Of a stretch of DNA of 64,000 nucleotides, positions 51,293 to 59,708 are shown one piece after another (within the stretch, counting starts at the first letter, position 1; every line of letters starts with the position of its first letter). The stretch is from assembly GCF_009604425.1 (NCBI RefSeq), contig NZ_WEGI01000010.1, forward strand, positions 248,001 through 312,000. Direction: 5' to 3'. This stretch comes from Nocardia aurantia. Its GTDB lineage: Bacteria; Actinomycetota; Actinomycetes; Mycobacteriales; Mycobacteriaceae. A program made the translations under genes and the position numbers. The notes beneath the pieces are model-generated. The model had not been told where the DNA came from and searched no databases. It worked only from the letters and a program-made list of their open reading frames with translations.

Positions 51293-51620
51293 GTGACGAT
51301 GGTAGTCCGGTACATCGTCCCGGCCGCGCGCGGCCTACTACACGCCGTCGTTAGTTGCACTGCGTGCCATTTCGCCGAACGTGCCACATCCGGCCACCGA
51401 CGCCGGAGTCGATTCGCGGCGGACCGGAAGCAGGATCCGATGGCGGCGGGCTGTGCGCGAGCGGCCTCGCAATGCCCGCGCGGGATCGCGCCGGCCCACG
51501 AGCACCTCGGTCTTGCCGCCACGGTCGGATGCCACTGCGCCTGCGCCTTGCCGAAAGGCGCATCGGCGGCAGGCGGTGCGAATGTGCAGTGAGTGCAAAA
51601 CCGGTGAGGGTCCGGCGCGA
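51293..51620 (-). promoter_or_regulatory. ctaA upstream region with leaderless-type promoter
   Basis: On the minus strand TACCAT (complement of 51299-51304) lies 6 nt before GTG 51292, predicting a leaderless ctaA mRNA. The remaining 316 bp up to the glycosylase gene have open frames on both strands, but none has a credible start, composition or family match, so I call no gene there. Confidence 0.45.
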
Positions 51621-52178
51621 TCAGGCCGGGTGATCGACCGCCTCGCGCAGGATGCGGAACTTGTCGGCGAGCGCGGCGGGGGTGTAGTGCGCGTTGAGGC
51701 CGCTCGGGTTGGGGAGTACCCAGACCTCGGTGTCGCCGATGGATTCCGATTGGCGGCCGACGGTCGTCCGTGGGCGCCCGAACGCGGTCCGATAGGCGCC
51801 GAGCCCGAGCACCGCGAGGACGCGCGGGCGATATCGCGTGACGCGTTCGATCAGGGCTCGGCCGCCCGCGCGGAACTCCTCGGCGGTGAGTTCGTCGGCG
51901 CGGGCGGTGGTGCGCGGCACGACGTTGGTGATGCCGAGCCCGAACTCGAGCAACTCCTCCTGCTCGTCGGGACGCAACTGCCTGGGCGTGAATCCGGATC
52001 GGTGCAGCGCGGGCCAGAACCGATTGCCGGGCCGGGCGAAGTGATGGCCGGTGGCGCCCGACCACAAGCCGGGATTGATCCCGCAGAACAGCACACGCAG
52101 ATCCGGAGCGATCACATCGATGAGCGTCGCCGAGGTCGCCGCGGCGAGCTGGTCCGCGGTGGGTCGAGCGGAAGGCAT
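51621..52178 (-). CDS. mug: Mug-type G/U(T)-mismatch uracil-DNA glycosylase
   Basis: The protein has 185 residues. Family 2 UDG motifs are present: active-site motif LFCGINPGLWSGATGHHFARPGNRFWPAL (G-I-N-P with the catalytic Asn) and the intercalation loop VLPNPSGLNAHY. It removes uracil or thymine from mismatches after deamination, which matters in a GC-rich genome. ATG 52178 begins just before the conserved domain; longer frame extensions upstream look non-coding. Confidence 0.9.
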   Translation of the reverse strand: MPSARPTADQLAAATSATLIDVIAPDLRVLFCGINPGLWSGATGHHFARPGNRFWPALHRSGFTPRQLRPDEQEELLEFGLGITNVVPRTTARADELTAEEFRAGGRALIERVTRYRPRVLAVLGLGAYRTAFGRPRTTVGRQSESIGDTEVWVLPNPSGLNAHYTPAALADKFRILREAVDHPA

Positions 52179-52609
52179 CCGAACAGTCTGCCGAGTCCCG
52201 CCGACCGATCCGGGTCCGGGTGGTGCCGGTCCGATGACTGAAGGTTGCTGTGCCTCGACATCTGTCCTGCCGCGATCGTGTCGCGGATCTCGTACGCGCG
52301 GTCTACCGGATCGCAGAAAATGGTGGTGCTGGCTCGATTTCGGCCGGACCGCCGGATCGTGCGCCGTCCGGGCGATCACGGTTCGGTGAACATCGGAGAA
52401 TAGCTGATCGATAGCTGACGAGTCGTTCGCTAGCGTGGCGACATCGGTGACCGAGTCCTCGCTCACGATCCCGTGCCCGGAGCCCGGGGGCCGGGCGTTC
52501 CACCGCTTCCGACGTCCACGCTGCGCGTCCGTCTGCGCAGCCGCCCGACCTCGTTTCCTCGTCCGGCGCCGCGTGCGGGAGGTGGCGTCCCTCGTAGAAG
52601 GGTGGCCCG
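52179..52609. other. 431-bp divergent intergenic region
   Basis: It separates the glycosylase and the transporter. A close direct repeat ATAGCTGA (about 52400-52418) is seen, plus short GC dyads. I see no gene or strong promoter. Confidence 0.4.
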
Positions 52610-53881
52610 ATGTCTCGGATTCGACTGCTCGCCGTATGCGCCGGTTTCGGCCTGGAGGCGTACGACTGGGGGTTGTATCCGCTGTTGCTCTGCTATTTCG
52701 GACCGTCGTTCTTCGGCGGTGACCCACAGCACGCGTTGTTCTCCGGCTTCGCGGTGTTCGCGGCCGGATTCCTCACCCGCCCGCTCGGTGGCCTGGTGCT
52801 GGGCCGCTACGCCGACACCCGCGGCCGGCGACCGGCGATGCGGTTGTGCCTGGCCGGCGCCGGGATCGCGGCGCTCGGGATGGCGCTGACCCCGTCGGGC
52901 ACGACGGTCGGGGTGGCGGCCCCGATCCTGGTGTTGCTCTGGCGGACGCTGCTGGGATTCTCGTTCGGCGGGGAGACGCCGCTCGGCCACAGCTACATGT
53001 ACGAGATGACCCCGCAGCAGCGTCGCGGCGCCGGCGCGGCCCTGCTGGCGACCGCCGCCTGCATCGGCGGAATCGTCGCGAACCTGCTGGTGCTCGGGCT
53101 GGTGCTGGCGCTGGGCCCGGACGGTATGGCGGCCGGCGGCTGGCGGATCCCGTTCCTGGTGGGGGCGCTCGCGTCGATGCTGTTCGCGGCGTTGCGGGGC
53201 GGGCTGGCCGAGTCGGGGGAGTTCGAACTGCGGCGGCACCAAGCCTATTCGTGGTGGTCCGCCCGGCGGTCGCTGGCCGTGCCGATGCTGTCCGTCGCCG
53301 GCGTGACCATCGGCGCGGCCGCGTCCTTCTACCTCTGGTCGGCGGTGCCGACGGCGTACGCGATCACCCTCCTGCATCTGGACGACACCCAGGTACTGCT
53401 CGCGACCAGTACGGCGTCGCTGGTGAACGTGGTCGCGCTGCCGCTGTTCGGCCGGCTCGGCGATCGGGTCGGCTGCGCACGGCTGCTGTCGTCCGCGGCG
53501 ACAGTGATGACGGTCGCGATCGGGCCGTTGCTGTACTGCCTGGATCACGGCGGCGTGCCGGGCTACTGGATCGTGGTCCTGGCGAGTCATCTGATCATGG
53601 CCGGGATGGTCGCGACCATGCCCGCGGTGCTGGCCGGACTGGTACCCGCTCGCTACCGGGTGACGGCCGAGGCGCTGCCCTACACGGCCGTCGTCACCCT
53701 GTTCGGTGGCACGATGCCGATGCTGAAGCAGCTGACCGCGGACCATCCGGTCCTGCTCACCGCGTATGTGATGCTGCTGCTGTCGATCACGGTGGCCACG
53801 ACCCGCTGGGCCGACCGCCGCGAGCCCGCCGACGCCCGTCCGGTGCTGGTACCGCCGCGAACGGTCCCGCAGCAGGGCTGA
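52610..53881 (+). CDS. MFS transporter, metabolite:H+ symporter (MHS) type
   Basis: The protein has 423 residues and 12 membrane segments. The loop 2-3 motif GRYADTRGRRPAM is the canonical MFS signature, and the AYDWGLYPLLLCYFG opening with RTLLGFSFGGETPLGHSYMYEM is typical of the MHS family (KgtP/ProP-like carriers of organic acids or betaines). The substrate is unknown. It ends 7 bp from the convergent ABC permease gene. Confidence 0.87.
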   Translation: MSRIRLLAVCAGFGLEAYDWGLYPLLLCYFGPSFFGGDPQHALFSGFAVFAAGFLTRPLGGLVLGRYADTRGRRPAMRLCLAGAGIAALGMALTPSGTTVGVAAPILVLLWRTLLGFSFGGETPLGHSYMYEMTPQQRRGAGAALLATAACIGGIVANLLVLGLVLALGPDGMAAGGWRIPFLVGALASMLFAALRGGLAESGEFELRRHQAYSWWSARRSLAVPMLSVAGVTIGAAASFYLWSAVPTAYAITLLHLDDTQVLLATSTASLVNVVALPLFGRLGDRVGCARLLSSAATVMTVAIGPLLYCLDHGGVPGYWIVVLASHLIMAGMVATMPAVLAGLVPARYRVTAEALPYTAVVTLFGGTMPMLKQLTADHPVLLTAYVMLLLSITVATTRWADRREPADARPVLVPPRTVPQQG

Positions 53882-53888
53882 CAGCGGG

Positions 53889-54677
53889 TCAGTCGAAGCG
53901 GAACCAGCGGGTGGCGAGGTATCCGGCCCCCGCGCCCCACACCAGCAGCACCACCAGTCCGTACCAGTCGACCGACGTGTGCAGCGCCTGGTCGAGCGCC
54001 TGGGCCAGCGCGCCGGAGGGGATCAGCCGCGCGATCACGGTGACCGCGGTCGGCATGTTGTCCGCGGTCACCACCAGGCTGCCGACCCCGAGCAGCACGA
54101 ACCACAGAATGTTGGCCAGCGCCAGCACGATCTCGGCCTTCAGCGTGCCGCCGAGCAGCAGGCCCAGTGCCGTGAACGTGGCCGTGCCCAGCGCGATCAC
54201 GACCGCCCCGAACAGCAGTCCGGTGATCGACGGCCGCCAGCCCAGCGCGACCCCGATCAGTCCCAGCACCACCGATTGCAGCACCACCACGATCAGCACC
54301 GCCGCGCATTTGCCGCCGACGATGCCCCAGCGCGGTAATGCCGTGGCGCCCAAGCGTTTCAGCGCGCCGTAACGGCGGTCGAAACCGACCGCGATGGCCT
54401 GCCCGGTGAATCCGGTCGACATGATCGCCAGCATCATCATCGCCGGCACGATCCGGTCCACCCGATGATGGGAGCCGAGACTGCCGCTCAACGGCAGCAG
54501 GGTGAGCCCGATCAGCAGCGTGATCGGGATGAACATGGTGAGCAGCAGCTGTTCCCCGTTGCGCAGCAACAGGATCAGCTCCATCCGCGTCTGCGCGGCC
54601 AGCATCGCCGTCCGCGTCGCCGGACGCGGGTCCGGGCGGAAGGTGCCGGGTGCGAAACGTGCTGCCGCGTCGGTCAA
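53889..54677 (-). CDS. ABC-2 type exporter permease
   Basis: The protein has 262 residues and six membrane segments in the ABC-2 arrangement (ELILLLRNGEQLLLTMFIPITLLIGLTLL opening; PSGALAQALDQAL near the end). TTG 54677 is the best start because it overlaps the ATPase stop (TTGA), matching the coupling style of this cluster. In M. tuberculosis the equivalent cassette (Rv1457c-Rv1458c beside mptB and ctaA) is an exporter of unknown cargo. Confidence 0.85.
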   Translation of the reverse strand: MTDAAARFAPGTFRPDPRPATRTAMLAAQTRMELILLLRNGEQLLLTMFIPITLLIGLTLLPLSGSLGSHHRVDRIVPAMMMLAIMSTGFTGQAIAVGFDRRYGALKRLGATALPRWGIVGGKCAAVLIVVVLQSVVLGLIGVALGWRPSITGLLFGAVVIALGTATFTALGLLLGGTLKAEIVLALANILWFVLLGVGSLVVTADNMPTAVTVIARLIPSGALAQALDQALHTSVDWYGLVVLLVWGAGAGYLATRWFRFD

Positions 54678-55606
54678 CTCCGCAACTCCCGTCCGGTCAG
54701 TTCGAGGAAGACGTCCTCGAGGCGGCGCTGGTCGATGCGGATATCGCTGGGCAGCACGTCGATTCGCGCGCACCAGGCGGTCACGGTCGCAAGCACCTGC
54801 GGGGTGATGTCACCCTCCAGCAGGTAGGCGCCCGGCGAGGTCTCGCGCGGCGAGAACCCTTCGGGCAGTGCGGCTTCCAGCAGGTCGAGGGTGAGTTTCG
54901 GTGGCGCGGTGAAGCGCAGCTGGCCCTCGGCGCCGGTGGAGGTCACCTCGGCGGGAGTGCCGGCGGCCACCACCCGGCCGTGGTCGATGATGACCAGCCG
55001 GTCGGCCAGCTGCTCGGCCTCGTCCATCAGGTGGGTGGTGAGCAGCACGCTCACCCCGTCGCTGCGCAGCGCGTCGATCAGCTCCCACACCAGGTGCCGC
55101 GCCTGCGCGTCCATCCCGGCGGTCGGCTCGTCGAGGAACACCAGTTCCGGCCGCCCGACCAGCGCACAGGCCAGCGCCAGCCGCTGCTGCTGCCCGCCGG
55201 ACAACCGGCGGTACGGGGTGCGGCGGGCGTCCCGCAGGCCCAGGGTGGCCAGCAGCCAGTCCGGATCCAGCGGATCGGCGGCGTACGCGGCGACCAGGTC
55301 GAGCATCTCCCCGGCCCGGGAGCCGGGATACGCGCCGCCGCCCTGCAGCATCACGCCGATGCGCGGCCGCAGCCGGTCGGAGTCGGAGATCGGATCCAGT
55401 CCGAGCACCCGGACGCTGCCCGCGTCGGGGGAGAGGAAGCCCTCGCACATCTCGACGGTGGTGGTCTTGCCCGCACCGTTGGGGCCCAGCAGCGCGAGCA
55501 CCTCGGCCCGCTGCACCTCGAAGCTGATGCCGTCGACCGCGGTGGTGTCGCCGAAGCGTTTCACGACCGCGTCGATGCGCACGGCCGGGTGCGAAGCAAC
55601 ACTCAC
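54674..55606 (-). CDS. ABC exporter ATP-binding subunit
   Basis: The protein has 310 residues. Walker A is LGPNGAGKTTT, the C-loop is RLSGGQQQRLALA, Walker B is LVFLDEPTAGMD and the switch is TTHLMDEAEQLADR. A C-terminal extension after about residue 225 is typical of ABC-2 drug or glycan exporters. GTG 55606 overlaps the mptB stop (GTGA), so mptB, ATPase and permease are one translationally coupled unit, suggesting a shared envelope-related role. Confidence 0.92.
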   Translation of the reverse strand: MSVASHPAVRIDAVVKRFGDTTAVDGISFEVQRAEVLALLGPNGAGKTTTVEMCEGFLSPDAGSVRVLGLDPISDSDRLRPRIGVMLQGGGAYPGSRAGEMLDLVAAYAADPLDPDWLLATLGLRDARRTPYRRLSGGQQQRLALACALVGRPELVFLDEPTAGMDAQARHLVWELIDALRSDGVSVLLTTHLMDEAEQLADRLVIIDHGRVVAAGTPAEVTSTGAEGQLRFTAPPKLTLDLLEAALPEGFSPRETSPGAYLLEGDITPQVLATVTAWCARIDVLPSDIRIDQRRLEDVFLELTGRELRS

Positions 55607-57288
55607 GAGCCCACACCGTATGTCGCGGGCTGCTGTGACGGAGCAGACACCCCCGGCGTCGCGCGCCACGGCAACCGGTTGCGCGTCCACACGATGAACG
55701 CCAGCGACACGATCACCACGGCGACCGCCGCCTCGATGATCTGGAAGACGCCGTAGTCGGCGCCGCGCGGCATCAGCATCACGCTCACCACCGCCGAGAA
55801 GGCGACCGCCGGGACCCGGAACGCCTTGGTGGTGGCCCACGCGGCCAGCGGCACGATCGCCCACAGCAGATACCAGGGCTGCACCACCGGGAACAGCAGC
55901 ACGATCGCCGCGAGCGAGACGCCGAGCGCCCCCACCGCGGGCAGCCGCCCGGTCCAGGTGGCGATGAGCATCCGCAGCGTCACGAAGGCCGCGACCGCGC
56001 CCGCGATCGGCCGGGTGATGAACAGCAGCGCGGTGGTGTGGTCGCCGAGACCCAGCAGCACCCCGCCGAATCCGGTGATGATCCCGATCGCGGTCGGCAG
56101 CGACATCCAGCTGCGCACCGCGCCGGCGGTGTTCAGCGTGTAGATCCAGCCGAAGCCGAGGCCACTGGCGAGACTGACGAACAGCGTGGTGGCGACCGCG
56201 AGCCCGCCGAGGGTCGCCGCCGAGGCCAGGATCGGCCGCAGCCCCGGTCCCCAGCGCCGGGCCAGGGCCATGCCGACGAAGCCCAGCGCGATGATCCCGG
56301 TGAACTTCACCGTCGACGACAGGGTGATGACCACCACCCCGAAGATCAGCAACCCCCAGGCCCGCCGGTCGAAGGGTCCGGGCCGGTCCCGGATGCCGCG
56401 CAGGCAGAACTCGATGCCCGCGAGCATCAGCCCGAGCATCAGCGCGTCGTTGTGCACGCCCGCGACCAGGTGGAACAGCACCAGCGGATTGGCCGCGCCG
56501 AGCCACAGCGCGCTCACCGGCGCCACCCCGCAGCGCCGCGACAGCCGCGGCAGCGCCCACACGATCAGCGCGACCCCGCCGAGGGCCAGCAGCCGATGCG
56601 CCCACACCCCGAAAATGATGTTGTCGCCGGTGATCTGGGCGATGCCGCGGCCGATCCAGAGGATCAGCGGCCCGTAGGGCGCGGGTGTCTCGCGCCAGAT
56701 GTTCGGCACGTTCATGGTCAGGATGTTGCCGACACCCAGCCCGCTGGCCGGGCCCACGACGTACGGGTCCATGCCGCGCCGGGCGATCTCGCTCTGCGCG
56801 AGGTACGAGTAGACGTCGGTGGAGTACAGCGGCGGCGCGACCGACAGCGGCAGGATCCACAGCAGCAGCGTGCGGTCCAGCTGCGAGCGGGTCAGCCGGT
56901 GCAGCGGCGCCGCGCCGAACCCGCCGACCGCGAACCGGCCGAGCAGCAGCCACGCCATCACCACCAGGACGGTGCCGATCATCGACAGCGCCAGTGAGGA
57001 GGTCTGCCAGCGCGCGAACACCCCGATCACCCGCACCCCGGACACCGGATTCTGCAACACCGGCTGCGCGGCCACCCCCAGCGCGCTGATCGCGATGAGT
57101 ACCGTGCCGGTGGCGCCGAGCAGCCGGATCCGCCGGAATTGGGCGAGTTCGCGCGGGTCGAGCTCGGGTACGTCGGCCTCGACGTGGTGTAAGGAGGCGA
57201 GGGTGATGTGGTCGGTGGTCGCGACGTCGAGCCCGAGAGCCCGGCGCCCGCCATCGATGAGTCTGCGCCGCGCGCCCTCGAATGCCAC
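55603..57288 (-). CDS. mptB: Alpha-(1->6)-mannopyranosyltransferase MptB
   Basis: The protein has 561 residues with about 12-13 membrane segments, a GT-C type glycosyltransferase. The catalytic-region loop reads YSTDVYSYLAQSEIARRGMDPYVVGP with the Asp of the GT-C motif, and NVPNIWRETPAPYGPL follows. MptB starts the alpha-1,6-mannan core of lipomannan/lipoarabinomannan in mycolata, using polyprenyl-phosphomannose, on the outer membrane face. This gene supports a Mycobacteriales origin. It is divergent from sufR. Confidence 0.9.
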   Translation of the reverse strand: MAFEGARRRLIDGGRRALGLDVATTDHITLASLHHVEADVPELDPRELAQFRRIRLLGATGTVLIAISALGVAAQPVLQNPVSGVRVIGVFARWQTSSLALSMIGTVLVVMAWLLLGRFAVGGFGAAPLHRLTRSQLDRTLLLWILPLSVAPPLYSTDVYSYLAQSEIARRGMDPYVVGPASGLGVGNILTMNVPNIWRETPAPYGPLILWIGRGIAQITGDNIIFGVWAHRLLALGGVALIVWALPRLSRRCGVAPVSALWLGAANPLVLFHLVAGVHNDALMLGLMLAGIEFCLRGIRDRPGPFDRRAWGLLIFGVVVITLSSTVKFTGIIALGFVGMALARRWGPGLRPILASAATLGGLAVATTLFVSLASGLGFGWIYTLNTAGAVRSWMSLPTAIGIITGFGGVLLGLGDHTTALLFITRPIAGAVAAFVTLRMLIATWTGRLPAVGALGVSLAAIVLLFPVVQPWYLLWAIVPLAAWATTKAFRVPAVAFSAVVSVMLMPRGADYGVFQIIEAAVAVVIVSLAFIVWTRNRLPWRATPGVSAPSQQPATYGVGS

Positions 57289-57300
57289 GACAGCAGACTA
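57289..57300 (-). promoter_or_regulatory. -10 element for predicted leaderless mptB
   Basis: On the minus strand TAGTCT (complement of 57295-57300) lies 6 nt before GTG 57288. Confidence 0.5.
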
Positions 57301-57376
57301 ATGGCCGCCGGTGCCGGTTCCGCGCATCGGGAGCGGGTCAGGTCACCCTTACTGGATTGCGGGAAGGAATTCCGCC

Positions 57377-57391
57377 ACACTGGTGTTGTGA
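57377..57391 (+). promoter_or_regulatory. SufR operator ACACT-N5-TGTGA
   Basis: ACACT (57377-57381), GGTGT and TGTGA (57387-57391) match the inverted repeat reported for M. tuberculosis SufR exactly. The site runs over the sufR start codon (GTG 57388), so a bound Fe-S SufR would block transcription initiation of the whole suf operon. Confidence 0.7.
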
Positions 57392-58254
57392 AAACCGTGG
57401 GTTTGCCGAATGAGCAGGTAGATTCCGGGCGCCCGGAGGGCGCCCGGTCCGCTGCCGTGCCCGCGAACGAGGGGCACACCCGGGCGGCGATCATCCGGGT
57501 GCTGCTGGAACAGGGCCCCATCACGGCGACGGCGATCGGCGAGCAGCTCGGCCTGGCGCCGGCCGGTGTGCGGCGTCATCTGGACGCGCTCATCGAGTCC
57601 GGGGAGGCTCGGGCCGCCCGATCCGCGGCCTGGCAGCAGAAGGGCCGCGGCCGTCCCGCCAAGCAGTACCAGCTCACCGCCGCGGGCCGCGGCCGGCTGG
57701 GCCACGCCTACGACGATCTGGCGGGCGCGGCCATGCGGCAGCTTCGCGAGGTCGGCGGCGATTCGGCGATCATGGAATTCGCCCGCAAACGGGTCGGCAC
57801 CATCGTCGCCGGGATCGACAAGCTGGCCCGGCACACCCCCGAGGCCACCCGGGACAAGGCGGAGGAGATCGCCGGCGCGTTCAGCGACGCCGGTTTCGCC
57901 GCCTCCACCCGGACCGTCGGCGCGGGTGTGCAGATCTGCCAGCACCACTGCCCGGTCTCGCACGTCGCCGAGGAATTCCCGGAGTTGTGCACCGCCGAGC
58001 TGGAGGCGTTCCGCGAACTGCTCGGCACCCACGTGCAGCGCCTGGCGACCATCGCCAACGGCGACTGCGCCTGCACCACGCACGTCCCCCTGCTCCTGCC
58101 GCCTCCCGGCATGAGCGGTCAGGGGTCGGAGGCGGCAGCGAAGCATCACCACGCAGACCCCCCGCTCATGCCCGATAAGCACAGCAGGAGCAAGAAAGCC
58201 ACCGCTCAGCCCGCGGTGGCATCTCCACTCGACTCCGGAAGGAGTGCCGAATGA
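57388..58254 (+). CDS. sufR: Iron-sulfur cluster biogenesis repressor SufR
   Basis: The protein has 288 residues. The winged helix (IIRVLLEQGPITATAIGEQLGLAPAGVRRHLDALIESG) is of the SufR/ArsR type. The C-terminal domain holds cluster ligands: CQHHCPVSHVAEEFPELC and later GDCACTTH. It senses Fe-S status and controls suf expression. A disordered tail of about 47 residues rich in His, Lys and Ser follows the conserved end. GTG 58-residue-upstream extensions are open but run through the operator; GTG 57397 is a possible alternative start. The stop overlaps sufB (ATGA). Confidence 0.92.
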   Translation: MKTVGLPNEQVDSGRPEGARSAAVPANEGHTRAAIIRVLLEQGPITATAIGEQLGLAPAGVRRHLDALIESGEARAARSAAWQQKGRGRPAKQYQLTAAGRGRLGHAYDDLAGAAMRQLREVGGDSAIMEFARKRVGTIVAGIDKLARHTPEATRDKAEEIAGAFSDAGFAASTRTVGAGVQICQHHCPVSHVAEEFPELCTAELEAFRELLGTHVQRLATIANGDCACTTHVPLLLPPPGMSGQGSEAAAKHHHADPPLMPDKHSRSKKATAQPAVASPLDSGRSAE

Positions 58255-59708
58255 CGACCACGACCACGGCAGGCCAGGATCCGGGCGCACCCGTCGCGCC
58301 CCTCACCCAGGAAGAGACCCTCGCGTCCCTGGGCACCTACGGCTACGGCTGGGCGGACTCCGATGCCGCCGGCGCCGCGGCCAAGCGCGGCCTGTCCGAG
58401 GACGTCGTCCGCGACATCTCGGCCAAGAAGAACGAGCCGTCCTGGATGCTGGACATCCGTCTGAAGGCACTGCGCATCTTCGGTCGCAAGCCGATGCCGT
58501 CCTGGGGTTCCAACCTCGAGGGCATCGACTTCGACAACATCAAGTACTTCGTGCGCTCCACCGAGAAGCAGGCCGAGAGCTGGGAAGACCTCCCCGAGGA
58601 CATCAAGAACACCTACGACCGGCTGGGCATCCCGGAGGCGGAGAAGCAGCGGCTGATCGCCGGTGTCGCGGCGCAGTACGAGTCGGAGGTCGTGTACCAC
58701 CAGATCCGCGAGGATCTGGAGAAGCAGGGCGTGATCTTCCTCGACACCGACACCGGTCTCAAGGAGCATCCGGAGATCTTCCAGCAGTACTTCGGCTCGG
58801 TGATCCCCGCCGGCGACAACAAGTTCTCCGCGCTGAACACCGCGGTGTGGTCGGGCGGCTCGTTCATCTACGTGCCGCCGGGTGTGCAGGTCGACATCCC
58901 GCTGCAGGCCTACTTCCGGATCAACACCGAGAACATGGGCCAGTTCGAGCGGACCCTGATCATCGTCGACGAGGGCGCCTACGTGCACTACGTCGAGGGT
59001 TGCACCGCGCCGGTCTACAAGTCGGATTCGCTGCACTCCGCGGTGGTCGAGATCATCGTCAAGGACGGCGGCCGCTGCCGCTACACGACCATCCAGAACT
59101 GGTCGAACAACGTGTACAACCTGGTCACCAAGCGGGCCAAGGCGAGCGCGGGCGCGACCATGGAGTGGATCGACGGCAACATCGGATCCAAGGTCACCAT
59201 GAAGTACCCCGCGGTCTGGATGACCGGCGAGCACGCCAAGGGCGAGGTGCTCTCGGTGGCGTTCGCCGGTGAGGGCCAGCACCAGGACACCGGTGCGAAG
59301 ATGCTGCACCTGGCGCCGAACACCTCCTCGACCATCGTGTCGAAGTCGGTGGCGCGCGGCGGCGGCCGGGCCTCCTATCGTGGCCTGGTCCAGGTCAACA
59401 AGGGCGCCCACGGCTCCCGGTCGACCGTGAAATGCGATGCGCTGTTGGTGGATACGATCAGCCGCTCGGACACCTACCCGTACGTCGACATCCGCGAGGA
59501 CGACGTCACGATGGGTCACGAGGCCACGGTCTCGAAGATCTCCGACGATCAGCTGTTCTATCTGATGAGCCGCGGCCTCACCGAGGACGAGGCGATGGCG
59601 ATGGTGGTGCGCGGCTTCGTCGAGCCCATCGCCAAGGAACTGCCCATGGAGTACGCGCTCGAGCTGAACCGCCTGATCGAGCTGCAGATGGAAGGAGCGG
59701 TCGGCTAG
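58251..59708 (+). CDS. sufB: Fe-S cluster scaffold protein SufB
   Basis: The protein has 485 residues. It shows the SufB/SufD beta-helix with VEGCTAPVYKSDSLHSAVVEI, GSKVTMKYPAVWM and the C-terminal DISHR-like region SRSDTYPYVDIREDDVTMGHEATVSKI. SufB assembles clusters with SufC and SufD. No intein is present, unlike the M. tuberculosis orthologue. It begins at the ATGA overlap with sufR and its stop touches sufD. Confidence 0.97.
   Translation: MTTTTTAGQDPGAPVAPLTQEETLASLGTYGYGWADSDAAGAAAKRGLSEDVVRDISAKKNEPSWMLDIRLKALRIFGRKPMPSWGSNLEGIDFDNIKYFVRSTEKQAESWEDLPEDIKNTYDRLGIPEAEKQRLIAGVAAQYESEVVYHQIREDLEKQGVIFLDTDTGLKEHPEIFQQYFGSVIPAGDNKFSALNTAVWSGGSFIYVPPGVQVDIPLQAYFRINTENMGQFERTLIIVDEGAYVHYVEGCTAPVYKSDSLHSAVVEIIVKDGGRCRYTTIQNWSNNVYNLVTKRAKASAGATMEWIDGNIGSKVTMKYPAVWMTGEHAKGEVLSVAFAGEGQHQDTGAKMLHLAPNTSSTIVSKSVARGGGRASYRGLVQVNKGAHGSRSTVKCDALLVDTISRSDTYPYVDIREDDVTMGHEATVSKISDDQLFYLMSRGLTEDEAMAMVVRGFVEPIAKELPMEYALELNRLIELQMEGAVG

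Noticed and set aside
51293..51620. Short plus-strand frame of about 99 codons in the gap upstream of ctaA
   Set aside because: No ribosome binding site, no recognisable family and Cys/Arg-rich shadow-like composition; the area is better explained as the ctaA promoter region.
58251..59708. An intein in sufB
   Set aside because: The reading frame and length (485 residues) fit a continuous SufB, with no Hint-domain sequence.
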